DNA from: Aureibaculum luteum
GTDB lineage: Bacteria; Bacteroidota; Bacteroidia; Flavobacteriales; Flavobacteriaceae
NCBI RefSeq assembly: GCF_003449015.1
Contig: NZ_QRGD01000001.1
Span: forward strand, 62,001-126,000
DNA: 64,000 nt
Direction: 5' to 3'
Shown: in pieces, positions 17,907-27,404 of the stretch
Layout of the letters: every line of letters starts with the position of its first letter
Numbering within the stretch: the first letter of the stretch is position 1
Position numbers and translations under genes: made by a program
The notes under the pieces: generated by a model
Databases searched by the model: none
Seen by the model: only the letters and a program-made list of their open reading frames with translations
What the model was told of the DNA's origin: nothing

Positions 17907-18803
17907 ATGCCTAAATTTGATTTAAAAAATAACGCAGAAAGTCCCTTTTTAAAAAATGAAGTTGAAGCCGGTATTCAGCTGCTTAAATCATTAAATGAAA
18001 GTGATGATATTCAAACTATTACACATGATATTGACAGTAGTTACATTCAATTTCATTTCTGTTTAAAAGGATCTTCAAAGTTCTTATTTAACAATGGAAA
18101 TTATAGTTTTGATATCGCTGATGATAATTCATTGTTACTATACAATCCTCAAACAGATTTGCCTTTAAATTTAGATTTACCCTCTAAGTCCTGGGTAATC
18201 TCACTCTTTATTTCAATTAAAAAATTCCATTCACTATTTTCGCAAGAAGCCAATTTTATTCACTTTTTAACAAATGACAATAGAGATAAAAAGTATTATG
18301 ACACTAAGGTAACTTCCCCTGCTTTATCTGTTGTTCTAAATCAAATGATTAATTTCAATATCAATAGCTCTTTAGAAAAACTCTATTTGAAAGGAAAGAT
18401 TTATGAATTATTAAGTTTGTATTTTAATCACGGGGGGGAAGCTGACATTGAGCAATGCCCATTCTTAGTTGATGAGCAAAATGTACTTAAAATTAGAAAA
18501 GCTAAAGACATTATAATTGCAAACATGACAGAGCCGCCAAGCTTACAAGATTTAGCCAATGATGTGGAGTTAAATTTAAAAAAATTAAAAACAGGATTCA
18601 AACAAATTTATGGTGATACTGTGTATAGCTTTTTATTTGATTACAAAATGGAAGTGGCACGTAAACTTTTAGAGACCAATAAATTCAACGTAAATGAGGT
18701 CGGCTTAAAAGTTGGCTACAGCACTTCTAGCCATTTTATTGCAGCATTTAAAAAGAAATATGGAACTACACCTAAAAAATATGTTTTAGCATTACAAAGT
18801 TAA
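17907..18803 (+). CDS. AraC-family transcriptional regulator
   Basis: The 298-residue protein has an N-terminal cupin-like ligand region (about 40-150) and a C-terminal AraC DNA-binding domain (about 205-295). Two helix-turn-helix units are seen: L-Q-D-L-A-N-D-V-E-L-N-L-K-K-L-K and N-V-N-E-V-G-L-K-V-G-Y-S-T-S-S-H-F, followed by the F-K-K-K-Y-G-T-T-P-K-K-Y signature. It is divergent from hemA and next to the Fur-like box, which makes heme or iron-responsive control of hemA or of itself a fair guess. The PchR-like placement fits, but the ligand is not known. The methyltransferase gene begins directly after its stop codon. Confidence 0.9.
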   Translation: MPKFDLKNNAESPFLKNEVEAGIQLLKSLNESDDIQTITHDIDSSYIQFHFCLKGSSKFLFNNGNYSFDIADDNSLLLYNPQTDLPLNLDLPSKSWVISLFISIKKFHSLFSQEANFIHFLTNDNRDKKYYDTKVTSPALSVVLNQMINFNINSSLEKLYLKGKIYELLSLYFNHGGEADIEQCPFLVDEQNVLKIRKAKDIIIANMTEPPSLQDLANDVELNLKKLKTGFKQIYGDTVYSFLFDYKMEVARKLLETNKFNVNEVGLKVGYSTSSHFIAAFKKKYGTTPKKYVLALQS

Positions 18804-19304
18804 ATGAAGCAGCTTTCACATAACGAGACAGTAAACAACCAACGAAAATTCCCCATAACAATAGTTTGTGATGCCATACGAACGCCTGAAAATATTGGAA
18901 TGTGTTTTAGAATTGCAGAATCTTTTGGTATTGAGAAGATATACCTTCATGAAAACTCTGCCAATTTACAAAATAGAAAAATTCAAAAAACATCGAGAAG
19001 CACAATAGATCAAATAGAACATGCTAGATATTCCGACTTTAACGATTTAATATTAGGTCTTAAAAAAGATGGTAATTTAATAGTTGGTTTAGAAATTACA
19101 GACAGCAGTACTAAAATACAAGATTTCAACTTTAAAGAACACTCTAAAATTGCTCTAGTTGTTGGTAGTGAACGAAAGGGTATAACCAATATTAACTTAC
19201 TCGATAAAAGTATCGCAATACCTATGTTTGGTAAAAACTCATCAATGAATGTAATTCACAGTTTGTCCATAGCATTATATGAAATTACAAATCAGTTAAA
19301 TTAA
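18804..19304 (+). CDS. SpoU/TrmH-family RNA 2'-O-methyltransferase
   Basis: The 166-residue protein matches the SPOUT knot fold: motif 1 R-T-P-E-N-I-G-M-C-F-R (29-39), motif 2 V-V-G-S-E-R-K-G-I, and motif 3 I-P-M-F-G-K-N-S-S-M-N-V-I-H-S-L-S-I-A. These bind AdoMet and methylate a ribose 2'-OH in tRNA or rRNA. The target nucleotide cannot be told from sequence. The ATG follows the AraC gene stop codon with no spacer, so coupled translation is likely. Confidence 0.88.
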   Translation: MKQLSHNETVNNQRKFPITIVCDAIRTPENIGMCFRIAESFGIEKIYLHENSANLQNRKIQKTSRSTIDQIEHARYSDFNDLILGLKKDGNLIVGLEITDSSTKIQDFNFKEHSKIALVVGSERKGITNINLLDKSIAIPMFGKNSSMNVIHSLSIALYEITNQLN

Positions 19305-19394
19305 CGCTATTTTGAGTTAAATTTTTCAACTAAGATTTTGGGTTCAACATTTTCAGAACTGTATACGATTTAACAAAATACGGTCTCCTAAACA

Positions 19395-22300
19395 TTAATA
19401 ATGCCCCCCAAGTGAAACATCAGTATTTTGATTTGAATTTAAACGTTTTCTATTTTTATACTTCATTAAGTTTAAGGCTTCGTCAACTAATTCATTATCT
19501 GTTTTAGTATCATTTAACATTAAGCCCCTATTAGCAGTTAAATAATAAGGTTCAATATTTATTTGATTTCCATCCTTTTCAAAAGCAATGTAATACAACC
19601 AATCTACATTTCCATAGTCATTTACATTTTTCATTTTAAAGAAATAGACCTCAAAATTTTTCTTCCCTACTGTTAATTTTTCTTTTTTAAAGAATGATAT
19701 TTCATCTTTTTCCTTATCGTAATAAGCATTAGCAAATAATCTAGATTGAGCATATTCTTGTTGAAATTTATCCGTTTTTAAGACTTCAGGAAGCAACTTA
19801 TGATTTTCTAATTTATCAATTAATGTATATATATTTTCCGTTTTTCCAATAGTCTTATCTTTCAATTTTTGAGGTATTGTTAACCCTTTTGATTTTAATA
19901 ACACATAATAATTACACAAAGCATCAATATCACTACTTTCTAAAAGTTTCGTATAAAACTGTGCTACATTCTTTTCCTCTCTAAAAGGATCTAATAAATT
20001 AACATAATACCCCAACAACGATTCCACTGAAGAAGAATTACCATAAGATTGCACATCTGTAAGACTTCGCTTTAACTCAATTTTAGCATCATTAAGCAAC
20101 TGTTCTTTATATTTCTTATAAACTTTTGGCTTAATAAAACTACTATCTTTTAACCTTGACAATAAACTGTAAATGGGTTTTTTATACTCTTGAATAGAAG
20201 AGTATTTTAATAATTCAGGAAACAACTTCTTCTTTAATTTCAAAGAATCATTACGCATTGGGTTATCAAAAATTGTATTCATAGAATAATTTTCCACAGG
20301 AAAATCAATCTCTAATAAATTTAATATCGTTTTATAAGATTCACTATTCTTTTTAGCAACTAATGCTTTTATAATATCAATTTGGGTTTCAGGCTCACTA
20401 TAGGACTTTATATATAATTGATTTAAAAAAGGTGCTATTTTATTGCTCTTTAACTTTGACAATTCTCTAATAATATATCCTTTAGCATATTTTTTATCTT
20501 TAGAAAACTCATGTGTATTTAAAATAGAAATCATAGTATCAACATCCTTTTCTCTAAAATTGAGCATATAATGAGCATTATCTGCGAGGCTGTCATTACT
20601 TTTTAAGGCCGTAAAATAATCAACAACCTTATCTTCAAACACATCTCTCCCTAAGAGCGTATCTAATGGCGTAAATGTTTTATAAAATGTATCAACAAAT
20701 TTGGAAGAAGCACTTAAACTATCTTCCATTGTTTTTAACTCATACAGTACTCCTAATTTTAGAATTTTTTTGACCCGTATTCGTTTCGCACTTAAACTAT
20801 CTTTCGCTAAAAAAGTATAGGTATAAAGCCCATTTTCCTTTTGCTTCTTTTTATTTATTAACTTAAACTTATATGAATACGCCATCTCTGCTTGACTCCA
20901 AAGACTATCTATGTTTTCAAACATCTGCAAATCGTGATATTTAGTTCTGGTAACTACAATATTTTCATTGGTCTTAGAACTGTATTGTGTGGTATTAATA
21001 TGTGCAGCATAAGGCTTTTGCTTTACACCTCCACCATAGCGGTTCATTGGAAATGGTGGTTTAGTATTTGTTTTTACCGTAAAATATAATGCGGTATCTT
21101 GTACTTGTTTAAAGTCATCTTTATAAATAATATCTTTCAATTTAAACGAATTGAAATACGTATTTGCAACAAGAGAATCTTTACCAACATAACCTAATAA
21201 ATAGTAAGACTCATCTTTTACAATACTTTTTAATGCGATTTGTTGATGCGTGGCTGAATCTAAAATAGCATTAGACTGATAAGCTGCATATTTACCTGAA
21301 ACCTCTTTTCCAAATTGCTTAGTCAATTTTAAATTTTTATAAAAAGCATTGTGAATGTATGCTGCTTCAAACTTATCTTCTTCAATATAGTTCACATCGT
21401 GCACCGGTACTTCTTGTAAAAAATAATATCCTGAATCGTCATATGATTGAATCAAATTTTTACCCGCAACATTAAAACTTTCTGAATTGTAATTTTGCGG
21501 CATTTGAACAGAATATTTACCAAAACTTGGTGAAAACTCTGTCCATTTACTAGCTAAAGGTCTAAAGGAAATAGAGTTGAAAATTTTATCTGCATGTTTT
21601 AATGCATAGTCACCTTTACCTCCTAATTTAATAATTACTATTTCTAATGGTGTTTTATATATATGATATTTTTGATAGTCTTCTTTCTTTGTTTTGTTTA
21701 AGATACTAATACCAGGATAAGGTGTCGTTAGTATTTCTTTTTTAATTATTTTTCCAGGAATATCTTCATATAGTAAATGATCAATATCGTCTAAGCTAAT
21801 TTTTGTACTTCCATTAGCATTTAAATAATCAAATGTATTCATTCTCGTTATTGCCAAATAACCTCCATTTGCCATATCTGTAGCGACATAATATTTTTGA
21901 TTTAAAAAATTGAGCTCTAATAATTTTTCAAAACTTTGAATACTCAAAAACTCGTCAGGGGTAGCTTCTAATTTTAATGTTGGCTCAACAATAGTTGATT
22001 CCAATTTATTTTTCATTGTAGTGGCAAGTGACGTTCTTTTAGATGTTAAAGCCGTTACCGAATAACCTCTTCTTCTCAACATTTCGATAACCCCGTTTTC
22101 CCCAGGTAAGTGAGCAGCACCAACTCCTGAAAAAACTGATTTATGCTGCATTAAAGAGTCTAATACATTAACCATATTTTCATTACGCTGGTATAACATA
22201 TATTTTCTAAAATGCTCCGTATTTGTAGCCTCTCCAATAGAATCTAATAAATCTAAATTTCTATCTCTGTAAGCATCCTCAGTTAACATATACATCGGTT

Positions 22301-22895
22301 TTTCTTTGTACAACTTTTTCAACCAAGTATCTTGCTGCTTTTTCATAGAATTATAACTTGCCTTGGTAACTAAATACCTAGACTCATTAAAATCTTCAAG
22401 TCCAACAACAGGTTTGTGATTTTTCTTCCCAGCTTGATATATAAACATATCTAAATAGGTTTCTTCCTCAAAATTATCAGAACCCGATTGCTTTCTATAC
22501 AGGTAGCTATTCACTAATGTATTATCTAAACGTATCGCATTTCTAATGGCCAACTTTTGTGGAAAAGGCAATTCAAATAAAGCTCCATAAAAATCTTTAT
22601 TATAAAAGTTGCCTGCTCCATAATAACTCATACCAGCATTAATCATATCATAGCTATTCTCAAGCCATTCTGTTGGGTCTGACTCTAAAGCAACAACTTC
22701 ACTTTTCTCTAAAGACTTATAGAATATATCGTCTAAGCGAAAAGCCACTTTACTACTGACATGCATAGTACCGTATAGGTAGGAATCCTTTTCAAGGTTA
22801 TTTCCTGATATTTTCCAAAGTAAACTCTGATATTTTTGTTGTGCAGAAAGCATTGAGCATACAAACAGTAAAATTATAGGAATATATTTCTTCAT
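19395..22895 (-). CDS. TraB/GumN-domain protein with long C-terminal extension
   Basis: I start at the ATG at 22895 (1166 aa), which gives a clean signal peptide (M-K-K-Y-I-P-I-I-L-L-F-V-C-S-M-L-S-A-Q); an ATG 19 codons upstream would bury it. Residues about 25-290 form a TraB/GumN domain: L-L-W-K-I-S-G, Y-L-Y-G-T-M-H-V, V-V-A-L-E-S-D and G-V-G-A-A-H-L-P-G. In characterised relatives (Tiki) this fold is a metalloprotease, with the G-T-x-H motif contributing a metal ligand. The remaining 850 residues are unrecognised and include a helical, repeat-like part near residues 780-1000. It should be exported to the envelope. Its location inside the heme block looks incidental. Confidence 0.82.
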   Translation of the reverse strand: MKKYIPIILLFVCSMLSAQQKYQSLLWKISGNNLEKDSYLYGTMHVSSKVAFRLDDIFYKSLEKSEVVALESDPTEWLENSYDMINAGMSYYGAGNFYNKDFYGALFELPFPQKLAIRNAIRLDNTLVNSYLYRKQSGSDNFEEETYLDMFIYQAGKKNHKPVVGLEDFNESRYLVTKASYNSMKKQQDTWLKKLYKEKPMYMLTEDAYRDRNLDLLDSIGEATNTEHFRKYMLYQRNENMVNVLDSLMQHKSVFSGVGAAHLPGENGVIEMLRRRGYSVTALTSKRTSLATTMKNKLESTIVEPTLKLEATPDEFLSIQSFEKLLELNFLNQKYYVATDMANGGYLAITRMNTFDYLNANGSTKISLDDIDHLLYEDIPGKIIKKEILTTPYPGISILNKTKKEDYQKYHIYKTPLEIVIIKLGGKGDYALKHADKIFNSISFRPLASKWTEFSPSFGKYSVQMPQNYNSESFNVAGKNLIQSYDDSGYYFLQEVPVHDVNYIEEDKFEAAYIHNAFYKNLKLTKQFGKEVSGKYAAYQSNAILDSATHQQIALKSIVKDESYYLLGYVGKDSLVANTYFNSFKLKDIIYKDDFKQVQDTALYFTVKTNTKPPFPMNRYGGGVKQKPYAAHINTTQYSSKTNENIVVTRTKYHDLQMFENIDSLWSQAEMAYSYKFKLINKKKQKENGLYTYTFLAKDSLSAKRIRVKKILKLGVLYELKTMEDSLSASSKFVDTFYKTFTPLDTLLGRDVFEDKVVDYFTALKSNDSLADNAHYMLNFREKDVDTMISILNTHEFSKDKKYAKGYIIRELSKLKSNKIAPFLNQLYIKSYSEPETQIDIIKALVAKKNSESYKTILNLLEIDFPVENYSMNTIFDNPMRNDSLKLKKKLFPELLKYSSIQEYKKPIYSLLSRLKDSSFIKPKVYKKYKEQLLNDAKIELKRSLTDVQSYGNSSSVESLLGYYVNLLDPFREEKNVAQFYTKLLESSDIDALCNYYVLLKSKGLTIPQKLKDKTIGKTENIYTLIDKLENHKLLPEVLKTDKFQQEYAQSRLFANAYYDKEKDEISFFKKEKLTVGKKNFEVYFFKMKNVNDYGNVDWLYYIAFEKDGNQINIEPYYLTANRGLMLNDTKTDNELVDEALNLMKYKNRKRLNSNQNTDVSLGGHY

Positions 22896-23093
22896 GTGTG
22901 TAAAAGTAAAAAGTAATTTAATATAAATGTGGTAGCAATAGTATTGCTTCAAGAATAAAACAACTTAAGTAGACTTTATCCTAATAAAGTCGTAAATATA
23001 TTTATTAATTTAACAACGAGAAATACAAATTGAGTAAAACAGTCGTCAGAATGAGGAAACGATATTTTTTCAACAAAACTTCACGAATAATTG

Positions 23094-23101
23094 TATTTTT
23101 G
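23094..23101 (+). promoter_or_regulatory. Candidate -7 element of hemH
   Basis: TATTTTTG matches TAnnTTTG exactly, 18 bases before the hemH ATG, with a T-rich stretch (23065-23070) about 23 bases upstream in the place of the -33 element. It implies a very short leader. Confidence 0.5.
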
Positions 23102-23119
23102 TAGCCCAATTTGTAATTA

Positions 23120-24151
23120 ATGAAGAAAGGAATTTTATTAGTCAATCTAGGCTCTCCTGACAGCACCAAAGTAAAGGATGTTAGAAAGTATTTAGATGAA
23201 TTTTTGATGGATGAGCGTGTTATCGACATTCCACGATGGAAAAGGTATTTGCTTATAAAAGGTATTATTCTAAACACACGTCCTAAAAAATCAGCCAAAG
23301 CCTATAAAAAAATATGGTGGAAAGAAGGATCTCCTTTAGTGGTTATATCTGAGCGATTCTCAAAAAAAGTTGCTGACAAATTAGAAATTCCTGTAGCTTT
23401 AGGAATGCGTTATGGTTCCATGAGTATTGAAAGTGGTATTGCACAACTTGTAAAAAGAGGTGTTGAAGAGATATTACTTGTACCATTATATCCACATTAC
23501 GCCATGTCTTCTTTTGAAACCGTAGTTGAAAAAGCTAAGGAAATTAACAGAAAACACTATCCAACGATTAAGATGGATGTAATGCCCGTATTTTATAACA
23601 ATACCGATTACATAAAGGTAATGAGTGCCAATTTAAAACGTCACTTATCAGGATTTGATTATGATCATATTTTGTTTTCATATCACGGAATACCAGAACG
23701 ACATATTTTAAAATCAGATACCACAAATTCACATTGTAAAATTGACGGTTCGTGTTGTGACACACATTCAAAAGCTCATAGAACTTGTTATAGACATCAG
23801 TGTTTTGAAACCACAAAAGCCATAGTAAAAACATTACAATTAAAAGAAGGAACGTATAGTAATTCGTTTCAATCTAGATTGTTAAAAGACCCATGGTTAA
23901 AACCATATACCGATTTTGAATTGGAAAAATTTGGGAAAGAAGGTGTTAAAAATTTAGCCGTAATTACTCCTGCTTTTGTAGCTGATTGTTTAGAAACCTT
24001 AGAGGAGATTGCCATGGAAGGTGAACATCAGTTTAAAAGTGCTGGTGGTCAAGGATACAAACACATACCATGTCTAAATGACAATGATGATTGGGTTGAT
24101 GTTATGGTAAATTGGGTAAATGAATGGGTCGGTGAACCCGTTACGCTATAA
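23120..24151 (+). CDS. hemH: Ferrochelatase
   Basis: It inserts Fe2+ into protoporphyrin IX to make protoheme. The 343-residue protein opens with L-L-V-N-L-G-S-P. The metal-binding histidine is in F-S-Y-H-G-I-P-E-R-H (H189), and the second active-site region is around T-P-A-F-V-A-D-C-L-E-T-L-E-E-I. A cysteine-rich segment (H-C...C-C...C-Y-R-H-Q-C, about 205-230) is present, as in many Bacteroidota ferrochelatases. It is on the opposite strand from the main hem run and is followed 162 bases later by hemJ. Confidence 0.96.
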   Translation: MKKGILLVNLGSPDSTKVKDVRKYLDEFLMDERVIDIPRWKRYLLIKGIILNTRPKKSAKAYKKIWWKEGSPLVVISERFSKKVADKLEIPVALGMRYGSMSIESGIAQLVKRGVEEILLVPLYPHYAMSSFETVVEKAKEINRKHYPTIKMDVMPVFYNNTDYIKVMSANLKRHLSGFDYDHILFSYHGIPERHILKSDTTNSHCKIDGSCCDTHSKAHRTCYRHQCFETTKAIVKTLQLKEGTYSNSFQSRLLKDPWLKPYTDFELEKFGKEGVKNLAVITPAFVADCLETLEEIAMEGEHQFKSAGGQGYKHIPCLNDNDDWVDVMVNWVNEWVGEPVTL

Positions 24152-24185
24152 AAGACATTAAATTATAATTATAAGGTTCAAATTA

Positions 24186-24220
24186 AAAAGTAATAAAGTA
24201 ATAAAGTAATAAAGTAATTT
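24186..24220. repeat. Short tandem repeat of an octamer (GTAATAAA)
   Basis: Between hemH and hemJ the unit GTAATAAA occurs three times in tandem with a partial fourth (GTAAT), from about 24190 to 24218. Such tracts can change length by slippage. A GC-richer patch with the palindrome TCGCCATTGGCGA follows near 24268-24280. Confidence 0.75.
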
Positions 24221-24313
24221 TAAGTTTTATTACCAAGAGAAAAAATAACAGAATAAAGTCAAAATCTTCGCCATTGGCGAGGCAGGTCGTTAATCATTAT
24301 TCTTTAATCAAAA

Positions 24314-24865
24314 ATGAATTACCTCTACCTTAAATCATTACACATTATTTTTGTAACCACATGGTTTGCAGGACTTTTTTATATTATTAGGCTTTTTATC
24401 TATTATAAAGAAGCAGAAAAAAAACCTGAATTAGAAAAGGGCATCTTACAAAAGCAATACAAATTAATGATTAAAAGACTTTGGTATATTATAACTTGGC
24501 CTTCTGCGATTTTAACATTAATTTTTGCAACATGGTTGTTGATTGTTCAACCCATTTGGTTATCAACCTCTTGGATGTGGATTAAATTAGTATTTGTTTT
24601 ACTGTTGTATCTATATCATTTTTCGTGTCAACACATGGTCAATCAAATTGAAAAAGGTTTTCTTAACTATTCTTCTTTTGGATTACGAATTTGGAATGAA
24701 GTTGCCACCATACTCCTATTTGCCATTGTATTTTTGGTTGTATTAAAGAATTCTATAGGCTGGATTTTTGGAACCTTAGGTATACTTGGGGTTTCCATTT
24801 TATTGATGCTGGGTATAAAATTATATAAGAGAATTCGGAGTAAGAGAAGTTGGGATAAGGAGTAA
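24314..24865 (+). CDS. hemJ: Protoporphyrinogen IX oxidase, HemJ type (CopD-like membrane protein)
   Basis: The 183-residue protein has four to five membrane segments and the HemJ pattern: the invariant histidine in L-K-S-L-H-I-I-F-V (H10), T-W-F-A-G-L-F-Y, the arginine in L-F-I-Y-Y-K or R-L-F, and the lysine in W-M-W-I-K-L-V. HemJ oxidises protoporphyrinogen IX to protoporphyrin IX in the membrane and is the third, non-homologous type besides HemG and HemY. Its place next to hemH, the following step, supports the call. The C-terminal tail is rich in K and R. Confidence 0.88.
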   Translation: MNYLYLKSLHIIFVTTWFAGLFYIIRLFIYYKEAEKKPELEKGILQKQYKLMIKRLWYIITWPSAILTLIFATWLLIVQPIWLSTSWMWIKLVFVLLLYLYHFSCQHMVNQIEKGFLNYSSFGLRIWNEVATILLFAIVFLVVLKNSIGWIFGTLGILGVSILLMLGIKLYKRIRSKRSWDKE

Positions 24866-24867
24866 GT

Positions 24868-25023
24868 TTACACTTTTTTATTCTTTCTGTACGCTTTTAG
24901 ACCAATATCAGCCAAAACATAAATAATAGCACCATACATTACATATTTCCTTACTGGAAAATCTATGTGCATAATACTAAGAATTGCTACTGCAATTATT
25001 AGTATATAAATTATTATATCCAT
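24868..25023 (-). CDS. Small hydrophobic membrane protein (51 aa)
   Basis: An ATG at 25023 opens a 51-codon frame ending in TAA at 24868. It starts M-D-I-I-I-Y-I-L-I-I-A-V-A-I-L-S and has two hydrophobic segments (about 2-18 and 27-40) split by H-I-D-F-P-V-R-K, with a basic tail K-A-Y-R-K-N-K-K-V. That is the layout of a two-helix membrane miniprotein. It lies downstream of recR on the same strand, 115 bases away, and overlaps nothing. Function is unknown; codon use looks like that of its neighbours. Confidence 0.55.
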   Translation of the reverse strand: MDIIIYILIIAVAILSIMHIDFPVRKYVMYGAIIYVLADIGLKAYRKNKKV

Positions 25024-25138
25024 AATTTTTTTCAATTTCTTTAAAAATTATTACAAATGGACTCTTTATTTTCTTCTAAAAACCAGCAACTTACAAAAAA
25101 AAATAATGAATCTAAAAGTTTTGCGTAGTATTAAACGA

Positions 25139-25756
25139 TCATTGCTTTAAACTCCCTTCAAAAGGAATTCTATTTAAAATACTTCTGCCTAGTGTAATTT
25201 CATCAGCATATTCTAACTCATTACCTACAGCAATTCCTCTAGCAATTGTAGAAACACTAATATCTAAATCTTCCAACTGTTTGTAGATATAAAAGTTGGT
25301 AGTATCGCCTTCCATGGTAGGGCTCAATGCAAAAATAATTTCTTTTATATTTCCTCCTCTGACTTTATCAACCAAACTATCTATGGTTAAATTTTGTGGA
25401 CCAACCCCTTCAATAGGTGAAATTTTACCTCCCAAAACATGATACATTCCTCTAAATTGAGCTGTACTTTCAATGGCCATTACATCTCTAATATCTTCAA
25501 CTACACAAATTAACTCATCGTTTCTGTTTTTATTAGCACAAATTTCACACAGATCAACATCAGAAATATTATGGCAATTTTTACACAACTTAACCTTCTC
25601 TTTTAAATTTAGTAAGGCCTCAGTTAAATACGTTGTACGCTCTTTCGGTTGCTTCAATAAATGCAACACCAAACGTAAGGCTGTACGCTTTCCTATTCCG
25701 GGTAATTGAGACACCTCATTTACCGCATTTTCTAAGAGTTTTGAAGAAAAATTCAT
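25139..25756 (-). CDS. recR: Recombination mediator protein RecR
   Basis: The 205-residue protein loads RecA with RecF and RecO at gaps. It has the helix-hairpin-helix L-P-G-I-G-K-R-T-A, a C4 zinc finger (C-K-N-C...C-E-I-C), and a Toprim domain starting I-C-V-V-E-D-I-R-D with [13 protein letters not shown]. The C-terminal [14 protein letters not shown] segment is typical. It is divergent from the symporter gene. Confidence 0.97.
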   Translation of the reverse strand: MNFSSKLLENAVNEVSQLPGIGKRTALRLVLHLLKQPKERTTYLTEALLNLKEKVKLCKNCHNISDVDLCEICANKNRNDELICVVEDIRDVMAIESTAQFRGMYHVLGGKISPIEGVGPQNLTIDSLVDKVRGGNIKEIIFALSPTMEGDTTNFYIYKQLEDLDISVSTIARGIAVGNELEYADEITLGRSILNRIPFEGSLKQ

Positions 25757-25859
25757 GGTGGCTAATTTATAAAAATTAAACTAGAAATTCTCAAGTCAAA
25801 ATCCTAAATCTGAAACTAAAAAAAACCTTATATTCGTACCTCAAAATTAAAACTAACCT

Positions 25860-27395
25860 ATGCAACCTCTTCATATCCTCCTTTTAATTGCCGCCTACTT
25901 TGGCGTGCTAATACTCATATCATTTCTTACCGGAAAGTCAGCAACTAATGAGACTTTTTTCAAAGCAAACAACAAATCACCTTGGTATATCGTTGCGTTT
26001 GGAATGATTGGAGCATCGTTATCAGGTGTAACCTTCATTTCTGTACCAGGAATGATTGGCGGATCACAATTTGCGTACATGCAAGGTGTGTTCGGATTTT
26101 TAGTTGGCTATCTATTAATTGCATTTATCTTATTACCTATTTATTATAAATTAAACGTTACTTCTATTTATCAATATTTAGAACAACGCTTTGGAAAAGT
26201 GAGTTACAAAACAGGAGCCTTTTTCTTCTTACTCTCAAGAGTTACTGGAGCATCATTTAGACTATTTTTAGTTGCACTTGCCATGCAGTATATTGTTTTT
26301 GAACAAATGGGTGTACCCTTTTGGCTTACAGTCGTTATTTCAATACTTCTGATTTGGCTTTATACCTTTAAAGGCGGAATAAAAACCATTGTTTGGACAG
26401 ATACGTTACAAACATTGACCATGTTAACAGCTGTTGGTCTTGCTATTTATCTAATTAATGAAAAATTAGATTGGTCTTACATTGAGTTTTTAAAAACAGA
26501 CGCCTTTGCAGAAAGAGGTCAAATATTCTTTTTTGACAACCCAAATAGTGCTACTTACTTTTGGAAATACTTTATTGGAGGTATTTTTATAACTATAGCC
26601 ATGACTGGATTAGATCAAGATATGATGCAGAAAAACCTAACTTGTAAAAACAAAGGTGATGCTCAAAAAAACATGATTTCGATGTCTGTATTATTAGTTA
26701 TCGTTAATTTCTTCTTCTTATCGTTAGGTGCATTACTTTTTATATATGCAGATAAATTAGGGATTGAAATTCCTGTAGTCGATGGTAGAACAAGAACCGA
26801 TTTGTTATTCCCAGAAATTGCAATGAATCAAGATTTAGGTACACCACTAGCTGTCGTATTTATAATCGGCTTGATTGCCGCAGCCTATTCAAGTGCTGAT
26901 AGTGCATTAACCTCATTAACAACATCCATTTCAGTAGATTTTTTAGGTATTGAAAAAAGACCAAAAGAGAAACAAATACCATTGCGTAAAAAAGTACACA
27001 TTGGTGTATCTCTTTTATTGATGGTAGTGGTTATTATTTTTAACTCACTTGATGGAAATGTAGTTGGAAACTTATTCAAGTTTGCTACGTTCACCTATGG
27101 CCCACTGTTGGGATTATTTATGTTCGGTATTTTTACAAAATATCAAATAAAGGATAAATACGCGTGGATTGTTGCTCTTATTTCTATTGGATTGACATAT
27201 TTAATTAGTATTTCTCCTGTTCTCTATGCTTATTATTTCGATTATGAAAATATTATTTCATGCGGAAAGCCTGCTTGGGAATGTGCAGAAAAATATGCAG
27301 CAGAAAATAACTACTATCAATTTCATTGGGAGATATTACCTATAAATGGATTGATTACCATAATAGGGTTATGGTTTATCAGAAAGAAAAAGTAA
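25860..27395 (+). CDS. Sodium:solute symporter (SSS family)
   Basis: The 511-residue protein has about 13 hydrophobic segments and SSS signatures: S-P-W-Y-I-V-A-F-G-M-I-G-A-S-L-S-G-V-T-F-I-S-V-P-G near the N-terminus and A-A-A-Y-S-S-A-D-S-A-L-T-S-L-T in the sodium-site region. It takes up a solute with Na+; the substrate cannot be named. It starts a plus-strand run with pdxH 9 bases behind it. Confidence 0.9.
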   Translation: MQPLHILLLIAAYFGVLILISFLTGKSATNETFFKANNKSPWYIVAFGMIGASLSGVTFISVPGMIGGSQFAYMQGVFGFLVGYLLIAFILLPIYYKLNVTSIYQYLEQRFGKVSYKTGAFFFLLSRVTGASFRLFLVALAMQYIVFEQMGVPFWLTVVISILLIWLYTFKGGIKTIVWTDTLQTLTMLTAVGLAIYLINEKLDWSYIEFLKTDAFAERGQIFFFDNPNSATYFWKYFIGGIFITIAMTGLDQDMMQKNLTCKNKGDAQKNMISMSVLLVIVNFFFLSLGALLFIYADKLGIEIPVVDGRTRTDLLFPEIAMNQDLGTPLAVVFIIGLIAAAYSSADSALTSLTTSISVDFLGIEKRPKEKQIPLRKKVHIGVSLLLMVVVIIFNSLDGNVVGNLFKFATFTYGPLLGLFMFGIFTKYQIKDKYAWIVALISIGLTYLISISPVLYAYYFDYENIISCGKPAWECAEKYAAENNYYQFHWEILPINGLITIIGLWFIRKKK

Positions 27396-27404
27396 CTTTA
27401 CAAT

